A stretch of 64,000 nucleotides of DNA. Source: Chelonoidis abingdonii (taxonomy: Eukaryota > Chordata > Testudines > Testudinidae). Made by a program: the position numbers and the translations under genes. This document shows, one piece after another, positions 34,684 through 45,284 of this stretch. The notes under the pieces are model-generated. The model worked only from the letters and a program-made list of their open reading frames with translations, did no database searches and was not told the origin of the DNA. The stretch lies in NCBI RefSeq assembly GCF_003597395.2, contig NC_133769.1, positions 47,528,741 to 47,592,740 on the forward strand, written 5' to 3'. Every line of letters starts with the position of its first letter. The stretch's first letter is position 1.

Positions 34684-34745
34684 TCCCAGTGGTTAGAATA
34701 CTCACATGGGATCATGGGAGACCTGGTTTCAATTTCACCCTCTGC
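34684..34745 (+). repeat. tRNA-like module A
   Basis: CCCAGTGGTTAGAATACTCAC resembles an A box and CCTGGTTTCAATTTC a B box, with about the spacing of a tRNA gene. The stems do not pair as a cloverleaf, so this is a SINE-type relic and not a tRNA gene. Confidence 0.5.
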
Positions 34746-35073
34746 CAGGCAAGGAGAAAGGAGACCCCTGTTCAAATCCTACCTTAGGAGGAAAAAAGGG
34801 AGAGCTCTAATCATCGACCAATGGGATATGCTAATATTTGCCTCTCAATTGCTCCTGTTGAAGCTATTCCAGTCTGGCTAAGTAATTAAAGAGCAATTGG
34901 AACAAGGGACCAAACCCTCCATCTCCCACTTCCTGCATGGGTGCCCCTAAACACAAAGCTACACAGCCTCTCTCTCACTGATCTCATGATTCTTTAAGTA
35001 TTTATGCAGTGGCATAGCTTCAGATACTTAGAGTCATGGGACCAGAGAGAGAGTGCTAAAGTATGAAAATGAC

Positions 35074-35126
35074 TTAGTAGCCTGCTGGTTAGTGCACTCA
35101 CTTGGGAGATAGCAGATTCAGTCCCC
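35074..35126 (+). repeat. tRNA-like module B
   Basis: CTGGTTAGTGCACTCACTTGG (A-box side) followed by GCAGATTCAGTCCCC (B-box side). Confidence 0.5.
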
Positions 35127-35200
35127 CGCTCTAGCTACGTTTAAATTATTTATCCAAACTAGAACAGCTTCAACAGGAGGAAGCCCCACATCTGAATATC

Positions 35201-35250
35201 CTGTAGCTCAGTGGTTAGAGCACGGAGATGGGAGACCCCTGTTCAAATCC
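35201..35250 (+). repeat. tRNA-like module C, best preserved
   Basis: TGTAGCTCAGTGGTTAGAGC is a near-perfect A box with the usual D-arm context, and CCTGTTCAAATCC is a good B box 15 to 20 bases further on. The shortened spacing and missing acceptor stem exclude a functional tRNA. Confidence 0.6.
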
Positions 35251-35757
35251 TCTCTCTGCTGTGGCTCCCAGGTGAGTGCTTTTATCACTGGCCTAAAAGT
35301 TATAAGGTGAGTGGTATTATCTCCTCCTCCTGTGGCCATTTTGCATGGAATGAGGGAGATGCTTAACTCATTCTCACAAGCAGCAGCTTAGGCACCTTAG
35401 CTGCCTGACTCCAAGAGAGTGGTTCCCATTTGTGTATTGTTTGCAGAGATAAGCACCTAATCCAAGCTGCAGGCAGATTCCTATCTCTGTGAGAGGGGCA
35501 AGGTCTAGAACACAGTCCTCTGGTCAGCATCGCCTACTGGATAGCTTACGTGGCTTCTTGCTTAGCATGCTGCCTTTTGTGAATCACAGTCTAAGACCCC
35601 ATCTCTCCCCACGTATTGCATAGGGAGCCTAGGAGCCTGACTCAGGCTTTGTGGATCACAGTGATCCTGTGATTTTCTAGGCCCCTAAAAGTCAGGCATT
35701 GCAACACTCAGTGTCAAAATGCTTAAGAACCTTTGTGAATCTGAGCCAGTGTTTCTA

Positions 35758-36670
35758 TTACCAGCAATGCATCTAAATTGATTCATGATGCAAAAGGAGT
35801 AATAATCAGCTAATGAAATTATTGATTTGATTTTTGAAATTAGTAGATGTTGGTGTTATTCAGTCTTGTTTAAAAAACAGCATTTTTTTTTGTTTACAAA
35901 GTCCTGTTTGTGTGTATTTTAAGATGAGTGAATTGTTAATTTTGGTTCATGTTTGGTGGTTACCTGTATAAACAAAGACTGTCATAAGTGACAGATTGAT
36001 TACATGCTAAGATGAGTATGACTGCTAGTGGGAGGCATGGAAAGCTTGCAGAGTGATATTGCTGAGGCTGCCATGTGGAGTGGGAAAAGGGGTTGATAGG
36101 ATTATGAATGAGGAAGCGGGAATGTGGGGCTGGACTGTGAAAGAAAATGGAGCAGGGATTAGATATGGTGATCCCTGGTCTTAGAAGAGGATCTTAAGAT
36201 GTGAATAACTGTCAAGAAACCACTTATTTGTACAAGTGTCCCAATTCCCACCTATTTTTTGCAGCTCTGAATTTGTTGCTGTAGCTATGTCTCAGCTTAG
36301 TATTCCCACTCTTACACAAGCCAGCTGACTAACACACTGGCCAGAGCCTCAATGAAACTCCCACAGCATTGGTATTTCAGTCCTTTTTCCAAGGGATTCA
36401 AATGAAAAAGCAATTCAACATCAATAAAAAAAGGTAAACCACCTGGTCCCTTCTAAGGCCTCTGCCTCAATGCTGATGCTGCCTACAAAGCTGTCTTTCA
36501 TCTAGTTGGTATGACAAGCTACCCTTCCTGGTCTTGTCCCAGACCCAGGGTCTCGTGAAGGAACCTCACTGTAGCTTTTCACAATAAGTAAGCTGCTGGT
36601 TGGCCTTTTATCTCAGCAGGAGAGAAGCAGCTGATTAATCATAGGTTGGAGGCTAAGCCCAACTCTCTGA
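35758..36670. other. No recognisable gene
   Basis: Nothing identifiable in either strand. Confidence 0.55.
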
Positions 36671-37300
36671 GGGGATGTCTACACTGCTACACAGCCACTG
36701 CCATGAGTGGCCTAGGTCAGCTGACTGGGGCTCACAGGGCTTTGGCTGTGGGGCTATAAAATGGCAGTGTAAACATTTGGGATCAAGCTACAGCATGGTC
36801 TCTGAAAGTCCGTGAGTGGGGAGGGTCCCAGATCCCAGGCTCCAGCCCAAGCCTGAATATCTACACTGGCATTTTATAGCCCCACAGCCTGAGCACCATA
36901 AGGCCAAGTCATCTAACCTGGGCCAGTTGTGGGTCTTCATAGTGTAGACTGGGATCGGCAACCTCTGGCATGCGGCTCGCCAGGGTAAGCACCCTGGTGG
37001 GCCGGGCCAGTTTGTTTATCTGCTGCGTTGGCAGGTTCAGTGGACCGCAGCTCCCACTGGCCGCGGTTGGCCATCCCAGACCAATGGGGGTGGTGGGAAG
37101 TGCCGCCGGCTGAGAGATCTGCTGGCCGTGGCTTCCCTCCTCCCGCATTGGCCTGCGACAGCGAACTGCGGCCAGCGAGAGCTGCTATCGGCTGAACCTG
37201 CTGACACAGCAGATAAACAAACTGGCCCAGCACAACAGGGTGCTTACCCTGGCAAGCCACATGCCAGAGGTTGCCGACCTTTGGTGTAGACATACCCTTA
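36671..37300. mobile_element. MITE with TGTCTACAC ends, interrupted by a hAT element
   Basis: The left end GGGGATGTCTACACTG matches the inverted right end AAGGGTATGTCTACACC. An internal inverted repeat pairs 36741-36778 with 36856-36889 (GGGGCTATAAAATG against CATTTTATAGCCCC). The end motif resembles those of Harbinger-derived MITEs in this window. Removing the inner insertion restores the right end. Confidence 0.75.
36950..37283. mobile_element. Foldback hAT MITE nested in a MITE end
   Basis: Flanked by a perfect 8-bp GTGTAGAC duplication (36942-36949 and 37284-37291), which is part of the host MITE's terminal repeat. The two halves are long inverted repeats of about 150 bp, e.g. GGCAACCTCTGGCATG..CCAGGGTAAGCACCCT on the left and the same words on the complementary strand at the right. 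The termini GATCGGCAACC and GGTTGCCGACC are typical of hAT MITEs. Confidence 0.9.
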
Positions 37301-38051
37301 GAGGGCCATCCCACTCTGTGACGCCATTAGATTTTAACATCTTCAGGGCAGTCTGTCTCTATGAAGTATAATCTGCCAGTTCAATGCTGACATAAATAAT
37401 AAATACTACTTACACTGTAATTTGATTTCAGAATGTGTTGTCCCTATTCAAATGGGCCAAAATATAATTGAAAATGATCATTTTGGACAAATGTTTTTTC
37501 CTAACTGCTGCTCCTGAATGCTGAATAGTTTTACTATGAAACTGTTTATTGGGAGATGACGCAGCTCTGTCTGAGTTCAGGAGCAATCAAGAGTATTTAA
37601 TCACACAGAATGGGAAACAAAGATGAACTGGAGCAAATGGAGTGGAGTATTAACTACAGTAATCAAGGACTGTGATTCAAGTCTGCCTTTATGATGACAG
37701 CTTCATGTTTAAAAGCAAAGTTTTAATCCCAGGTGAAGCAAGTAAACCTGCATTTTGATTTGTCTGAAGGCCCATGGACCACTCTATTCATGAAGCATAT
37801 ATCAACACTTCATTTTCAAAATGCTGACGTTTAACAAATCATACATAATGATAACCCTCCACAATTACATTTAAGAGCTCTGTATTTTTGTATTTGAACA
37901 CAAAATTAAATTGATATGATATGATATTCAGTCTTTTTACATATGACTGAAGTTTTCATAAATCCCAAATAGTGAAAATGTTTTCCAAATTAACTTGAAA
38001 GAAAACAACATTTGGGGCGTTTCAGAGTAATCTCTACCTTAGTGCCTAAAG
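37301..38051. other. No recognisable gene
   Basis: AT-rich; nothing identified. Confidence 0.55.
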
Positions 38052-38056
38052 GTTGC

Positions 38057-38790
38057 TGTCAAGGTTCCTTCTCCACTCTGAACTTTAGGGTACAGATGTG
38101 GGGACCTGCATGGACACTTCTAAGCTTAATTACTAGCTTAGATCTGGTATTACTGCCACCATCCAGAATTTTCAGTGTCTGGATCACTCCTTTCCAAAAA
38201 CCTTCCCTCCTGGGTTAGCATTGGAGGATCCTTTGTCCCCATTCCTATGCGTGGGTTCACATTCAATCCTTGGACTCTGAAACAAGGCGAATTAACCATC
38301 CCCCGCTTTTCCCACAATCCTGGGATGGTCAGATCATCGGCCTTGGATTAAAACCAAGAAATCATAGGCTTAGGAAAGGCTTTTAATAAGACGAAAGGTC
38401 AAAGAAAACCTCGGGGAGATTGCTACCGGTATTCCAACACGATTCAAAACACAGAGGATGTTCCCCTGGGCACAAATTTAGTTACACAAAAGAATACCAA
38501 AATACCCAATTTGATTCTACCTCTAATTGCATAAGACAGGTTACAAAGAAATAAACATAAACCTATTTATTCCTTTCTAAAACTTACTACTCTGATAAGA
38601 GGCTGGTTCCTTGATCTTTTTCACTCCGGCTGAAACTGAAACTCTAAACAAAGGAAAAACTTCCCTCCTTCCTTTTGAAACATCTTGTTCCCCCATTGGT
38701 CCCTCTGGTCAGGTGTTAGCTAGGCTAGGTGAACTTTTTAACCCTTAACTGGTAAAAGAGGCATTAACGCGTAACCATCTGTTTATGACA
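38057..38790 (-). mobile_element. Solo LTR with 5-bp duplication
   Basis: Runs from TGTCAAGGTTCC to GTTTATGACA and is flanked by GTTGC on both sides (38052-38056 and 38791-38795). Its last 100 bp resemble the end of the LTR at 41188-42116 (ATTGGTCC, CTCTGGTCAGGTGTT, ACCCTTAAC, TATGACA), so the two belong to one family. In minus orientation the CCAAT-type motif lies near the 5' end, where U3 promoters usually sit; this sets the strand. No internal region remains, so recombination between two LTRs has removed it. Confidence 0.88.
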
Positions 38791-39040
38791 GTTGCTTTTT
38801 AAGGAAAGATCTTGGGGGATGGCAGCCTTAGAGGGGAGAAAGCATTTCAGGCTGTTTTTGGGATGCTAGGTCATTAATTATATGGCCTGGGAGTCTCAGT
38901 GGGAGAGGATAACAATTATAGCCCAAACAGCTGATTAATGGTGATAGTTGCAAAAGAGGTTGTGCACCTCACTTTCCCAGGGAAAGGGTGAATTTTGTCA
39001 TGACGGCAAAGAGTAGAGTCTGATCTACACTTAAGATTTA

Positions 39041-39463
39041 CCATATATACTCATTCATAAGCCAAATATTTTTGGTCAAAAAGTGACCCATCAAAGAGCG
39101 GGGGTTGGCTTATAAATGGGTCTACACCAAAATTTGATGTTTTAAAACTCTATGGAATTATTGAATTGAAAATCTAATACATTGTCATTTTGTTTATCTG
39201 GCCACTTCCTGCAGCTCCCATTGGCTGGGAACGGCAAACCGCAGCCACAGCGAGCTGAGGGGCTCCATGCCTGCAGATGCTCCAAGTAAACAAAACGTCT
39301 CAATCCACCAGTGGCTTACCCTGATGGGCCGGGAGCCAAAGTTTTCTAACCCCTGAAATATAGGGTCGACTTATGAAAGGGTCATACAGTTTTTGCTACT
39401 TTTACCTATCCATTTTGGGGGATCAGCTTATAAATGAACGGGCTAATGAATGAGTATATATGG
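39041..39463. mobile_element. TA-flanked MITE with a hAT-derived core
   Basis: Ends CCATATATACTCATTCATAA and its inverted counterpart at the right are nearly identical over 20 bp and are flanked by TA, the Tc1/mariner-type target. Both inner flanks also carry inverted TTATAAATG words. The core at about 39185-39354 shares GCAGCTCCCATTGGC and GGGCCGGGAGCCAAAGT-type sequence with hAT elements and ends CTAACCCCTG, so a hAT MITE fragment appears to sit inside. Confidence 0.75.
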
Positions 39464-39835
39464 TATATCAGTATAACTATGTTGTTCAGGGCTGTGGAAA
39501 ATCCATACCCTGAGTGATGTAGTTATAGTGACCTAACTCAGAGTGTAGACAGCACTATGTCAGTGGGAGAGCTTCTCCCATTGACATAGCTGCCACCTCT
39601 TGGGAAGTGGATTAACTGCACTGATGGGAAAGCTCTCTCACGTTGGTTTTAGCAGTGTTTCTCAATGACCAGTCTGCAGACCAGTACCAGTCCCTGAAAT
39701 TTCCCTGACAGAATTTAGGAAGGCACCAAGCCGGTCCCTGGTATCAAAAAGGTTGAGAAATACTGCAGTGGTGCAGTTATATTGGTGCCACTGTGCCAAT
39801 GCAACATTTTAAGTATAGACCTGCTCTGAATATGA
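39464..39835. mobile_element. MITE relic with nested hAT MITE
   Basis: Contains a palindrome CTATGTCAGTGGGAGAGC / TCTCCCATTGACATAG and segments shared, inverted, with the MITE at 45285-45782 (CCATACCCTGAG, TGTAGTTATAG, GTGTAGACAGCACT). Confidence 0.6.
39653..39765. mobile_element. Short hAT MITE
   Basis: CAGTGTTTCTCAATGACC at the left matches the inverted right end CAGTATTTCTCAACC. The 8-bp flanks do not match, so assignment rests on the ends only. Confidence 0.6.
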
Positions 39836-40285
39836 CAAATGTATTGCACAGAAATGGAAAGGTCCTAAAATAATGGAGTGGGCTTTGCACCATAACTTTG
39901 TTAAAGTAATTATTAAAATTATAATGAAGAACTTTTTAATTCTTCTGGTTTCTGGTAGTCTGACACATTCCCAGTGTCCAGTCCACATGCCATGGGATAT
40001 TGAAGTGCACCCTGTGCATAAGTTTAAACACATTTTTTCCAGCAGCCCAGTAGAGATTTGAGAGACATGATCAGAAGACACCACTCCCCTCCCAACAAGT
40101 TTGCCTCAAAACACTGAGCAACATCATTTATTATCAGCTTGAGCCAATAGTCACTGAAGTCAATGGCAAGACTCCCATCAGCTCAAGTTCTTAATGCTGG
40201 GATCACCATCTAGGAATTTACAAACAGGTTTCAGGGGATTAGAACCTCCCTCACTTTCTTTAAGTTTGATGAGGTCTGTGTAGTC
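39836..40285. other. No recognisable gene
   Basis: Carries one relic of the GAAGTCAATGG foldback family near 40155-40190; otherwise nothing. Confidence 0.5.
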
Positions 40286-40718
40286 TGTTGGGCCTGTCTA
40301 CCCGCTTGGGGACAAAACAGTTAAGCACACTCAACCCTGTTTTAGCCTTCAGGACAGGCTCTTTTATTCTTCTCTTACACCAAACGTATGGAAAAGTAAC
40401 AAGTGATGGTCATGACCCGATGCTGCAGGGTCCTCTATCACCCCACTAGCTCAAGGCTCTCGGCCTACTCTTAGTCTCAGGGGGTCCAAAGGGCTTCCCT
40501 TCAGCGTGGCAGCCTGCTGCTGCTCAGGGAAGTGCTTATCACCCCTAGCCTTTCTTCTCTTACAGAGCTGGATCCTCACATATCTTCTGACGGGGGATGA
40601 GAGCCAATCATTAGCTACTGCTTAGCTGGATCTGCTGATTCCCAACACCTTCTTTCTGGGCTTATCTTTAGGCCAGCGCCTGCTGCTCCCTGGCTCCACA
40701 GGCCCTTAAAGGGACACA
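40286..40718 (-). mobile_element. Probable solo LTR
   Basis: Bounded by TGTTGGGCCTG and AAGGGACACA, so TG...CA on either strand. The minus strand has an AATAAAAGAGCC poly(A)-type signal near its 3' end and a CCAAT-type motif toward the 5' end. The flanking pentamers TAGTC and TGGCC match at three of five positions. Confidence 0.55.
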
Positions 40719-41182
40719 TGGCCCTGCTATAGTCCACAAATAAGTTTCTGTTGTAACATGAGGTCTCCATATGGAAAAGGTACATCTAAGCAAGCCAGGA
40801 CCCAAATCTTTCCCAGAAAAACATGGCTGGGATGTCCTCCAGAAGTATGAGTTACCAGTAGCTTCAGTCCATAGTGTGGTCCACATTAATCTGAGGCTGA
40901 AAAACTAACACAATTCTATTATCATAAAGTTAAAATAAAATAAAAACTTCAGTTTGAACATAATGAAGATTAATTATTATTATGCTTAAACAGTAGATCT
41001 GATCGTATGATACCACCATAAAACCAGCAGAAGAAACTATATAAACCAAAAACTCAGGGGCATAACAGCACTGTAGACAGCCTACAGCACTTCACAATTC
41101 CCAGTAGCATATAAGTAAAACAAAATAATAAATAAATAAAACCTCTTAACCCCTCAGCTGCATAATGTGCCATTTATGGTGG
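40719..41182. other. No recognisable gene
   Basis: AT-rich; nothing identified. Confidence 0.5.
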
Positions 41183-41187
41183 CAACC

Positions 41188-42116
41188 TGTAATAAAGCCT
41201 CCTGTCCCAAACCTGGACTTTAGCGTCCAAAATCTGGGGCTTTATTGAAACTCCCCCAAGCTCACTACCAGCTTGGATATTCTCGCTGCCACCAGGTCAG
41301 GAATTATAGGGCCTGACACCCCTTTCCTCTCTCTGGTGTCCCCANNNNNNNNNNNNNNNNNNNNNNNNNNNNNNNNNNNNNNNNNNNNNNNNNNNNNNNN
41401 NNNNNNNNNNNNNNNNNNNNNNNNNNNNNNNNNNNNNNNNNNNNNNNNNNNNNNNNNNNNNNNNNNNNNNNNNNNNNNNNNNNNNNNNNNNNNNNNNNNN
41501 NNNNNNNNNNNNNNNNNNNNNNNNNNNNNNNNNNNNNNNNNNNNNNNNNNNNNNNNNNNNNNNNNNNNNNNNNNNNNNNNNNNNNNNNNNNNNNNNNNNN
41601 NNNNNNNNNNNNNNNNNNNNNNNNNNNNNNNNNNNNNNNNNNNNNNNNNNNNNNNNNNNNNNNNNNNNNNNNNNNNNNNNNNNNNNNNNNNNNNNNNNNN
41701 NNNNNNNNNNNNNNNNNNNNNNNNNNNNNNNAAACAATAATCTTGCATTAAGAAACTCAATACAGGCTCTTGCTTATAAGAAGATATGAAGAAACAGTCT
41801 GATTTAAAAGATAGCCCAATTAAACCAGTCCAACAAATCAACATACATGTGAATACACCACAAAGATCATCATAGCCGAATTACTTTGCGTTCCCTTGGT
41901 ACTTACAGATGTTTAGAAGAAATTTTAAGATAAGATGGAGTTAGGAGGACACCTTGTTTACTCACAGCCGAGAAAACAAAAAAGACCCCGAGTATACAAA
42001 TTCCCGCCCCTGACTTTTAACAATCCAGTTCTCTGATTGGTCCTCTGGTCAGGTGTTTGGTTACCCTTTCCAGGTAAAAGAAACTTAACCCTTACCTTAC
42101 CTATCTACTTATGACA
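41188..42116 (-). mobile_element. Solo LTR with 5-bp duplication, containing an assembly gap
   Basis: Begins TGTAATAAAGCC and ends ACTTATGACA with CAACC on both sides (41183-41187 and 42117-42121). Its right part is related to the LTR at 38057-38790. The central 387 bases are unknown, so a short internal region cannot be fully excluded, but the length fits a single LTR. Confidence 0.85.
41345..41731. other. Assembly gap (N)
   Basis: 387 undetermined bases. Long frames called across it are artefacts. Confidence 1.
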
Positions 42117-42184
42117 CAACCCTAGTGTGCTTGCTAGCTGTTTTCAAGACAGATGTAAGGACATATTCTTCCACTCTACTCTGC

Positions 42185-42300
42185 ACTTATTAGGCCTCAG
42201 CTGGAGTATTGTGTCCAGTTCTTGGTGCCACATTTCAGGAAAGACATGGAGAAATAGGAGAAAGTCCAGGGAAGAGCAACAAAATTGATTTAAGGTCTAG
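42185..42300 (+). mobile_element. CR1 fragment, RT C-terminal part
   Basis: AGGCCTCAGCTGGAGTATTG and the following bases translate to [10 protein letters not shown] and later KVQGRATKLI, matching the tail region of the CR1 copies at 11500-11590 and 49740-49850. Confidence 0.75.
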
Positions 42301-42710
42301 AAAACATGCCTGCAGACCCTCCAGGTAAACAAAATGTCCCAACGCTTCCTTGTAGTGGGGAAGGGCTCCAGCAGCAGAATGGTGCCACAGTCTTTCTCCA
42401 CTGCTGGAGCCTTTCCCAATTGCCTCCCCCACCAAAGTCTTTTCCTGCATTTGGGAAAAACTCCGGCAGCTGGGAGGCAGTGGGACACTACATGGCTAAA
42501 AGTAGCAGTGTAGATGGGAAGACACAGCGTGGGTGAGTAAACAGCCTCATAGGGTATGTATGCATCTACCCTTCTGGTGTGTCAGTAATCTACTTGCCTA
42601 AGTTGTGCCTCACAATCTACACTGCTACTTAAACCTGTGCTGTGGAAGGGGGGAGCTACCACATGCTGCTGAAAAAAGTGTAAAGTGTAAATGTAGCCAC
42701 AGATATAGAG
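42301..42710. mobile_element. MITE-like mosaic
   Basis: An inverted repeat pairs GGCTCCAGCAGCAG (42366) with CACTGCTGGAGCC (42400), and the words CAGTGTAGAT and CTACACTGCTAC lie in inverted orientation further right. Start and end are unclear. Confidence 0.4.
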
Positions 42711-42999
42711 AGATATTCAGTGTAAGTGAACTAGACTCCCCATAGGCAGCACAGCAGAGGTGGATTTTCAGGTGGGACTTAAATGTGCACAAAGTTAGTG
42801 GGGAGGGGAGGTGTTCCATATTGATAGGCAGAACCTGAGTACATGTCATCCTTTTTTTCAGACTCAGGAAGTTGATTATTTTGTTTTCAATAAAAGAAAA
42901 TATTAAATCTAGAATCAAAACAATGACAACCCCACCCCTACATTGTTGCCAGATAAAGTAATTAAAGTTTGATCCCAATGTCTTCTTCGGCTATCCCTC

Positions 43000-43740
43000 C
43001 ATGTGAGGATTATGTCTGTCAAGGGGATTTATTGGTGGGGTTTTAGGTGGCTGAGGAGCCCAATTCGTGCCCTGCAGATTTTCCCACAGAAGTGACCGGT
43101 ATAATCTTGAGCAGACGTTTGTTGGCTGGACTGTTGTGCCCTTTCTCTTCTCCTTTGTCCTGTCTCTGTCTCATGAGCACGTCTGTTCTCCTCAAAGTGA
43201 GCTCTGGCTTGGTGTATGGTGTGGTTCCACTGTATTCTGTTCCACCCCAAGTCCTCCCAGTTTGTTGGGTTGTTGTCTCCCTTTTAGAGGTGTACTTTCA
43301 GTATTTCTTTGAAGCCCTTCCCGTGTCCTGCATGAGCCCTTCTTCCCTGACTTAACTGAGAGAAGAGTACTTGCTTCAGGAGGCTAGTGTCAGGCATATA
43401 TACACAGTGGCCAGCCCAGCGGAGTTGATGTTTCAAAACCTGTGCCTCTGTACTGCCTTCCCAGATGATCCTAAGAATCCTCCTGAGGCAGCACTGTTGG
43501 AACCACTCCAGCTGCTTGAGATGTCAATCTGTAGGTTACTGAGTCTCACACCCATAGAGAAGGGTCGGGATGACAACTGCCTTGTAAACCAAGATCTTGG
43601 TGCCTGTTTGCAGATCCCTATCATTGAAGACTCATTTGAGTAGTGTTCCAAAGGATGTGCTGGCAAGAGGTGGCAAGAGAAGGTCTCTGAGAGCCAGGGT
43701 TTCATAGACCAGGATGACCTGAGAAGCATCTTTCAGGCAA
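43000..43740 (-). pseudogene. LINE ORF2 C-terminal part with zinc-finger-like end
   Basis: Reading right to left: ASTSFGTLLK, VFNDRDLQTGTKILVYKAVV, IPTLLYGCET, CLRRILRIIWEG, VLKHQLRWAGHCV and QVLFSQLSQGRRA, the segment after the RT domain in this type of LINE. It ends with a Cys/His cluster, CGKICRARIGLLSHLKPH, typical of a zinc-finger-like C terminus. Several stops and frame changes are present. I do not assign the clade with confidence; the motifs differ from CR1 and from BovB-type RTE. Confidence 0.8.
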
Positions 43741-43744
43741 AAAA

Positions 43745-44952
43745 AAAAGATAGATATGGGCCAAGCTCCAAAGGCCCAACCCCTTTACATTCCCAGAATG
43801 GCTCCACCCCCATCAAGGACAATTCAGCCACTAAACAACACTGGACGAAGCACTTTGAGAGACTACTAAACGGCGAATCCATGGTCTCTGAAGACACCAT
43901 TGAGTCTTTTCCACAGCACTTGGCAATGGAACACCTTGCTGATCCCTCATCTTCTGAGGAAGTCCGGCATGCCATCACCCAGAGAAAAAATCACAAGGCA
44001 ACAGGCCCAGACGGCATCCCAGATGAGGTTTTTAAAGCTGGTGGAACAATGCTCCAACACAAACTTTGCCAACTCCTTGACAAAATCTGGATCTGTGAAG
44101 AGATTCCACCTGACTTTACATTGTTACAATATTCAAGAAAGGGGACAAATCTTTTTGTGGGAACTATAGAGGTATTGGCCTCTTCTTCATCGTGGGGAAG
44201 ATTCTTGCCTGGATTCTAGTAAACTGCCTTCTTTCCTTTGCCAAGGAACTCCTCCTCGAATCACAGTGTGGCTTCAGGCCATCCCAAGGCACAACTGACA
44301 TGATTTTCTTGGCACAACAGTTTCAAGAGAAGCGCAGAGAGCACCACTAGGAACTGTTCATGGCATTCATCGATCTATCCAAGGCCTTTGACTCTATTAA
44401 TCGTGATGGTCTATGGAATGTGTTGTGTAGATTTGGCTGTCCGGAGAATTTCATTTCCATCATCAGACTACTCCATGATGGGATGATCGAATCATTCATC
44501 ATTCACACTGGTGTCAAGAAGCACTGTGTCATTGCTCCAACACTCTTCTCCATTTACCTTGCTGACCGCCTTCCTGATGGAATTGAGATAGAGTACCATA
44601 TGGATGGCAAACTCCTCAATCTCTGACATCTCCAAACAAAATCTAAGATCACAAGAATTGGCATCACTGACCTTCAGCATGCAGAGGACTGTGTCATTCT
44701 TACATACACAGAGGCTGACCTGCAAAGTACCCTCAGTCTTTCTGCAGATGTCTATTGCAGCCCGAGTCTCTCTTTCAACATTGGGAAAACCAAAGTGCTC
44801 TACCAGTCCTCAACTGCTCAAACTACACTTTTTACTCTACAAATCACCATCACTGGAGAACCCCTGGAAAATGTGGACCGTTTCCCATATCTTGGCAGTC
44901 ACCTCTCCCAAGCAGCCAGAATTGACACAAAAATTGATCCCCATGTGCTGTA
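43745..44952 (+). pseudogene. LINE ORF2 reverse transcriptase part, inverted
   Basis: Visible in order: HWTKHFERLLNGES (43830), EEVRHAITQRKNHKATGPDG (43960), a frame change near 44130, the CGFRPSQGTTDMIF region (44268), motif A as FIDLSKAFDSINRDGLW (44366), RFGCPENFISIIRLLHDGM (44430), motif C as QHAEDC (44675) where the usual first Asp is Glu, and GEPLENVDRFPYLGSHLSQA (44855). The altered active site and the stops show an inactive copy. Confidence 0.85.
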
Positions 44953-45284
44953 GTTGCTATTGACATACATACATTTCTCATGGTGCCTAAAGAGTCCTGC
45001 AGTATAGTCAGGAAATATTTCTACTTTATGTCCTTGGTCTCTTAAGGCCTGGTTTTCAATGAGAGATTGTTCTCAATGGAAAATACTGGGTGTGGAACTA
45101 TTTTTGCAAATTTGTTCACTTTTTTGGGCTGCTTATATGGAACTGAGCACTTCTGCCAATATGTCTCTTACATTTTCTGTAGCCTTTCCCTGTTATAAAC
45201 TTAGATTTCTCATGTGAGAAATTTAAAAAAATAACCCAAAGTAAAAGCAATGTAGTTGCTGCCATTAAAAAGTTCAAGATTTGT

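Larger units (their letters stand above)
34180..35757. mobile_element. Composite element with several tRNA-like modules
   Basis: The two ends resemble each other in inverted orientation: AGCCCAAATTCAAAAGATAC at about 34182 against, on the other strand, GGCTCAGATTCACAAAGGTT at about 35755. Inside are repeated modules with Pol III-type A and B boxes (34684-34745, 35074-35126, 35201-35250, and a lone B box near 34765-34783). A segment at 34848-34892 recurs inverted at 35139-35184 (GCTTCAACAGGAG). No coding sequence was found. I do not recognise a named family with certainty. It may be a non-autonomous DNA transposon that has swallowed SINE units. Confidence 0.5.
43000..44955 (-). mobile_element. 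LINE with 5' inversion (two opposed arms)
   Basis: The right arm (43745-44952) codes on the plus strand for the middle of a LINE ORF2, while the left arm (43740-43000) codes on the minus strand for the following C-terminal part. Placing the left arm after the right arm restores the normal order with almost nothing missing. In the element's own sense (minus) the inverted 5' piece comes first and the normal 3' piece second, exactly the structure made by twin priming during LINE insertion. The junction lies near 43736-43745, next to a run of A. Confidence 0.88.

Noticed and set aside
35201..35250. Functional tRNA gene
   Set aside because: A and B boxes are good, but spacing is short and the acceptor and anticodon stems do not pair.
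41242..41844. Open frames of 146-200 codons on both strands
   Set aside because: They run through the run of N and are not sequence.
43881..44219. Host gene with a TGPDGIP motif
   Set aside because: The motif is the reverse-transcriptase finger region of the LINE and continues into other RT motifs.
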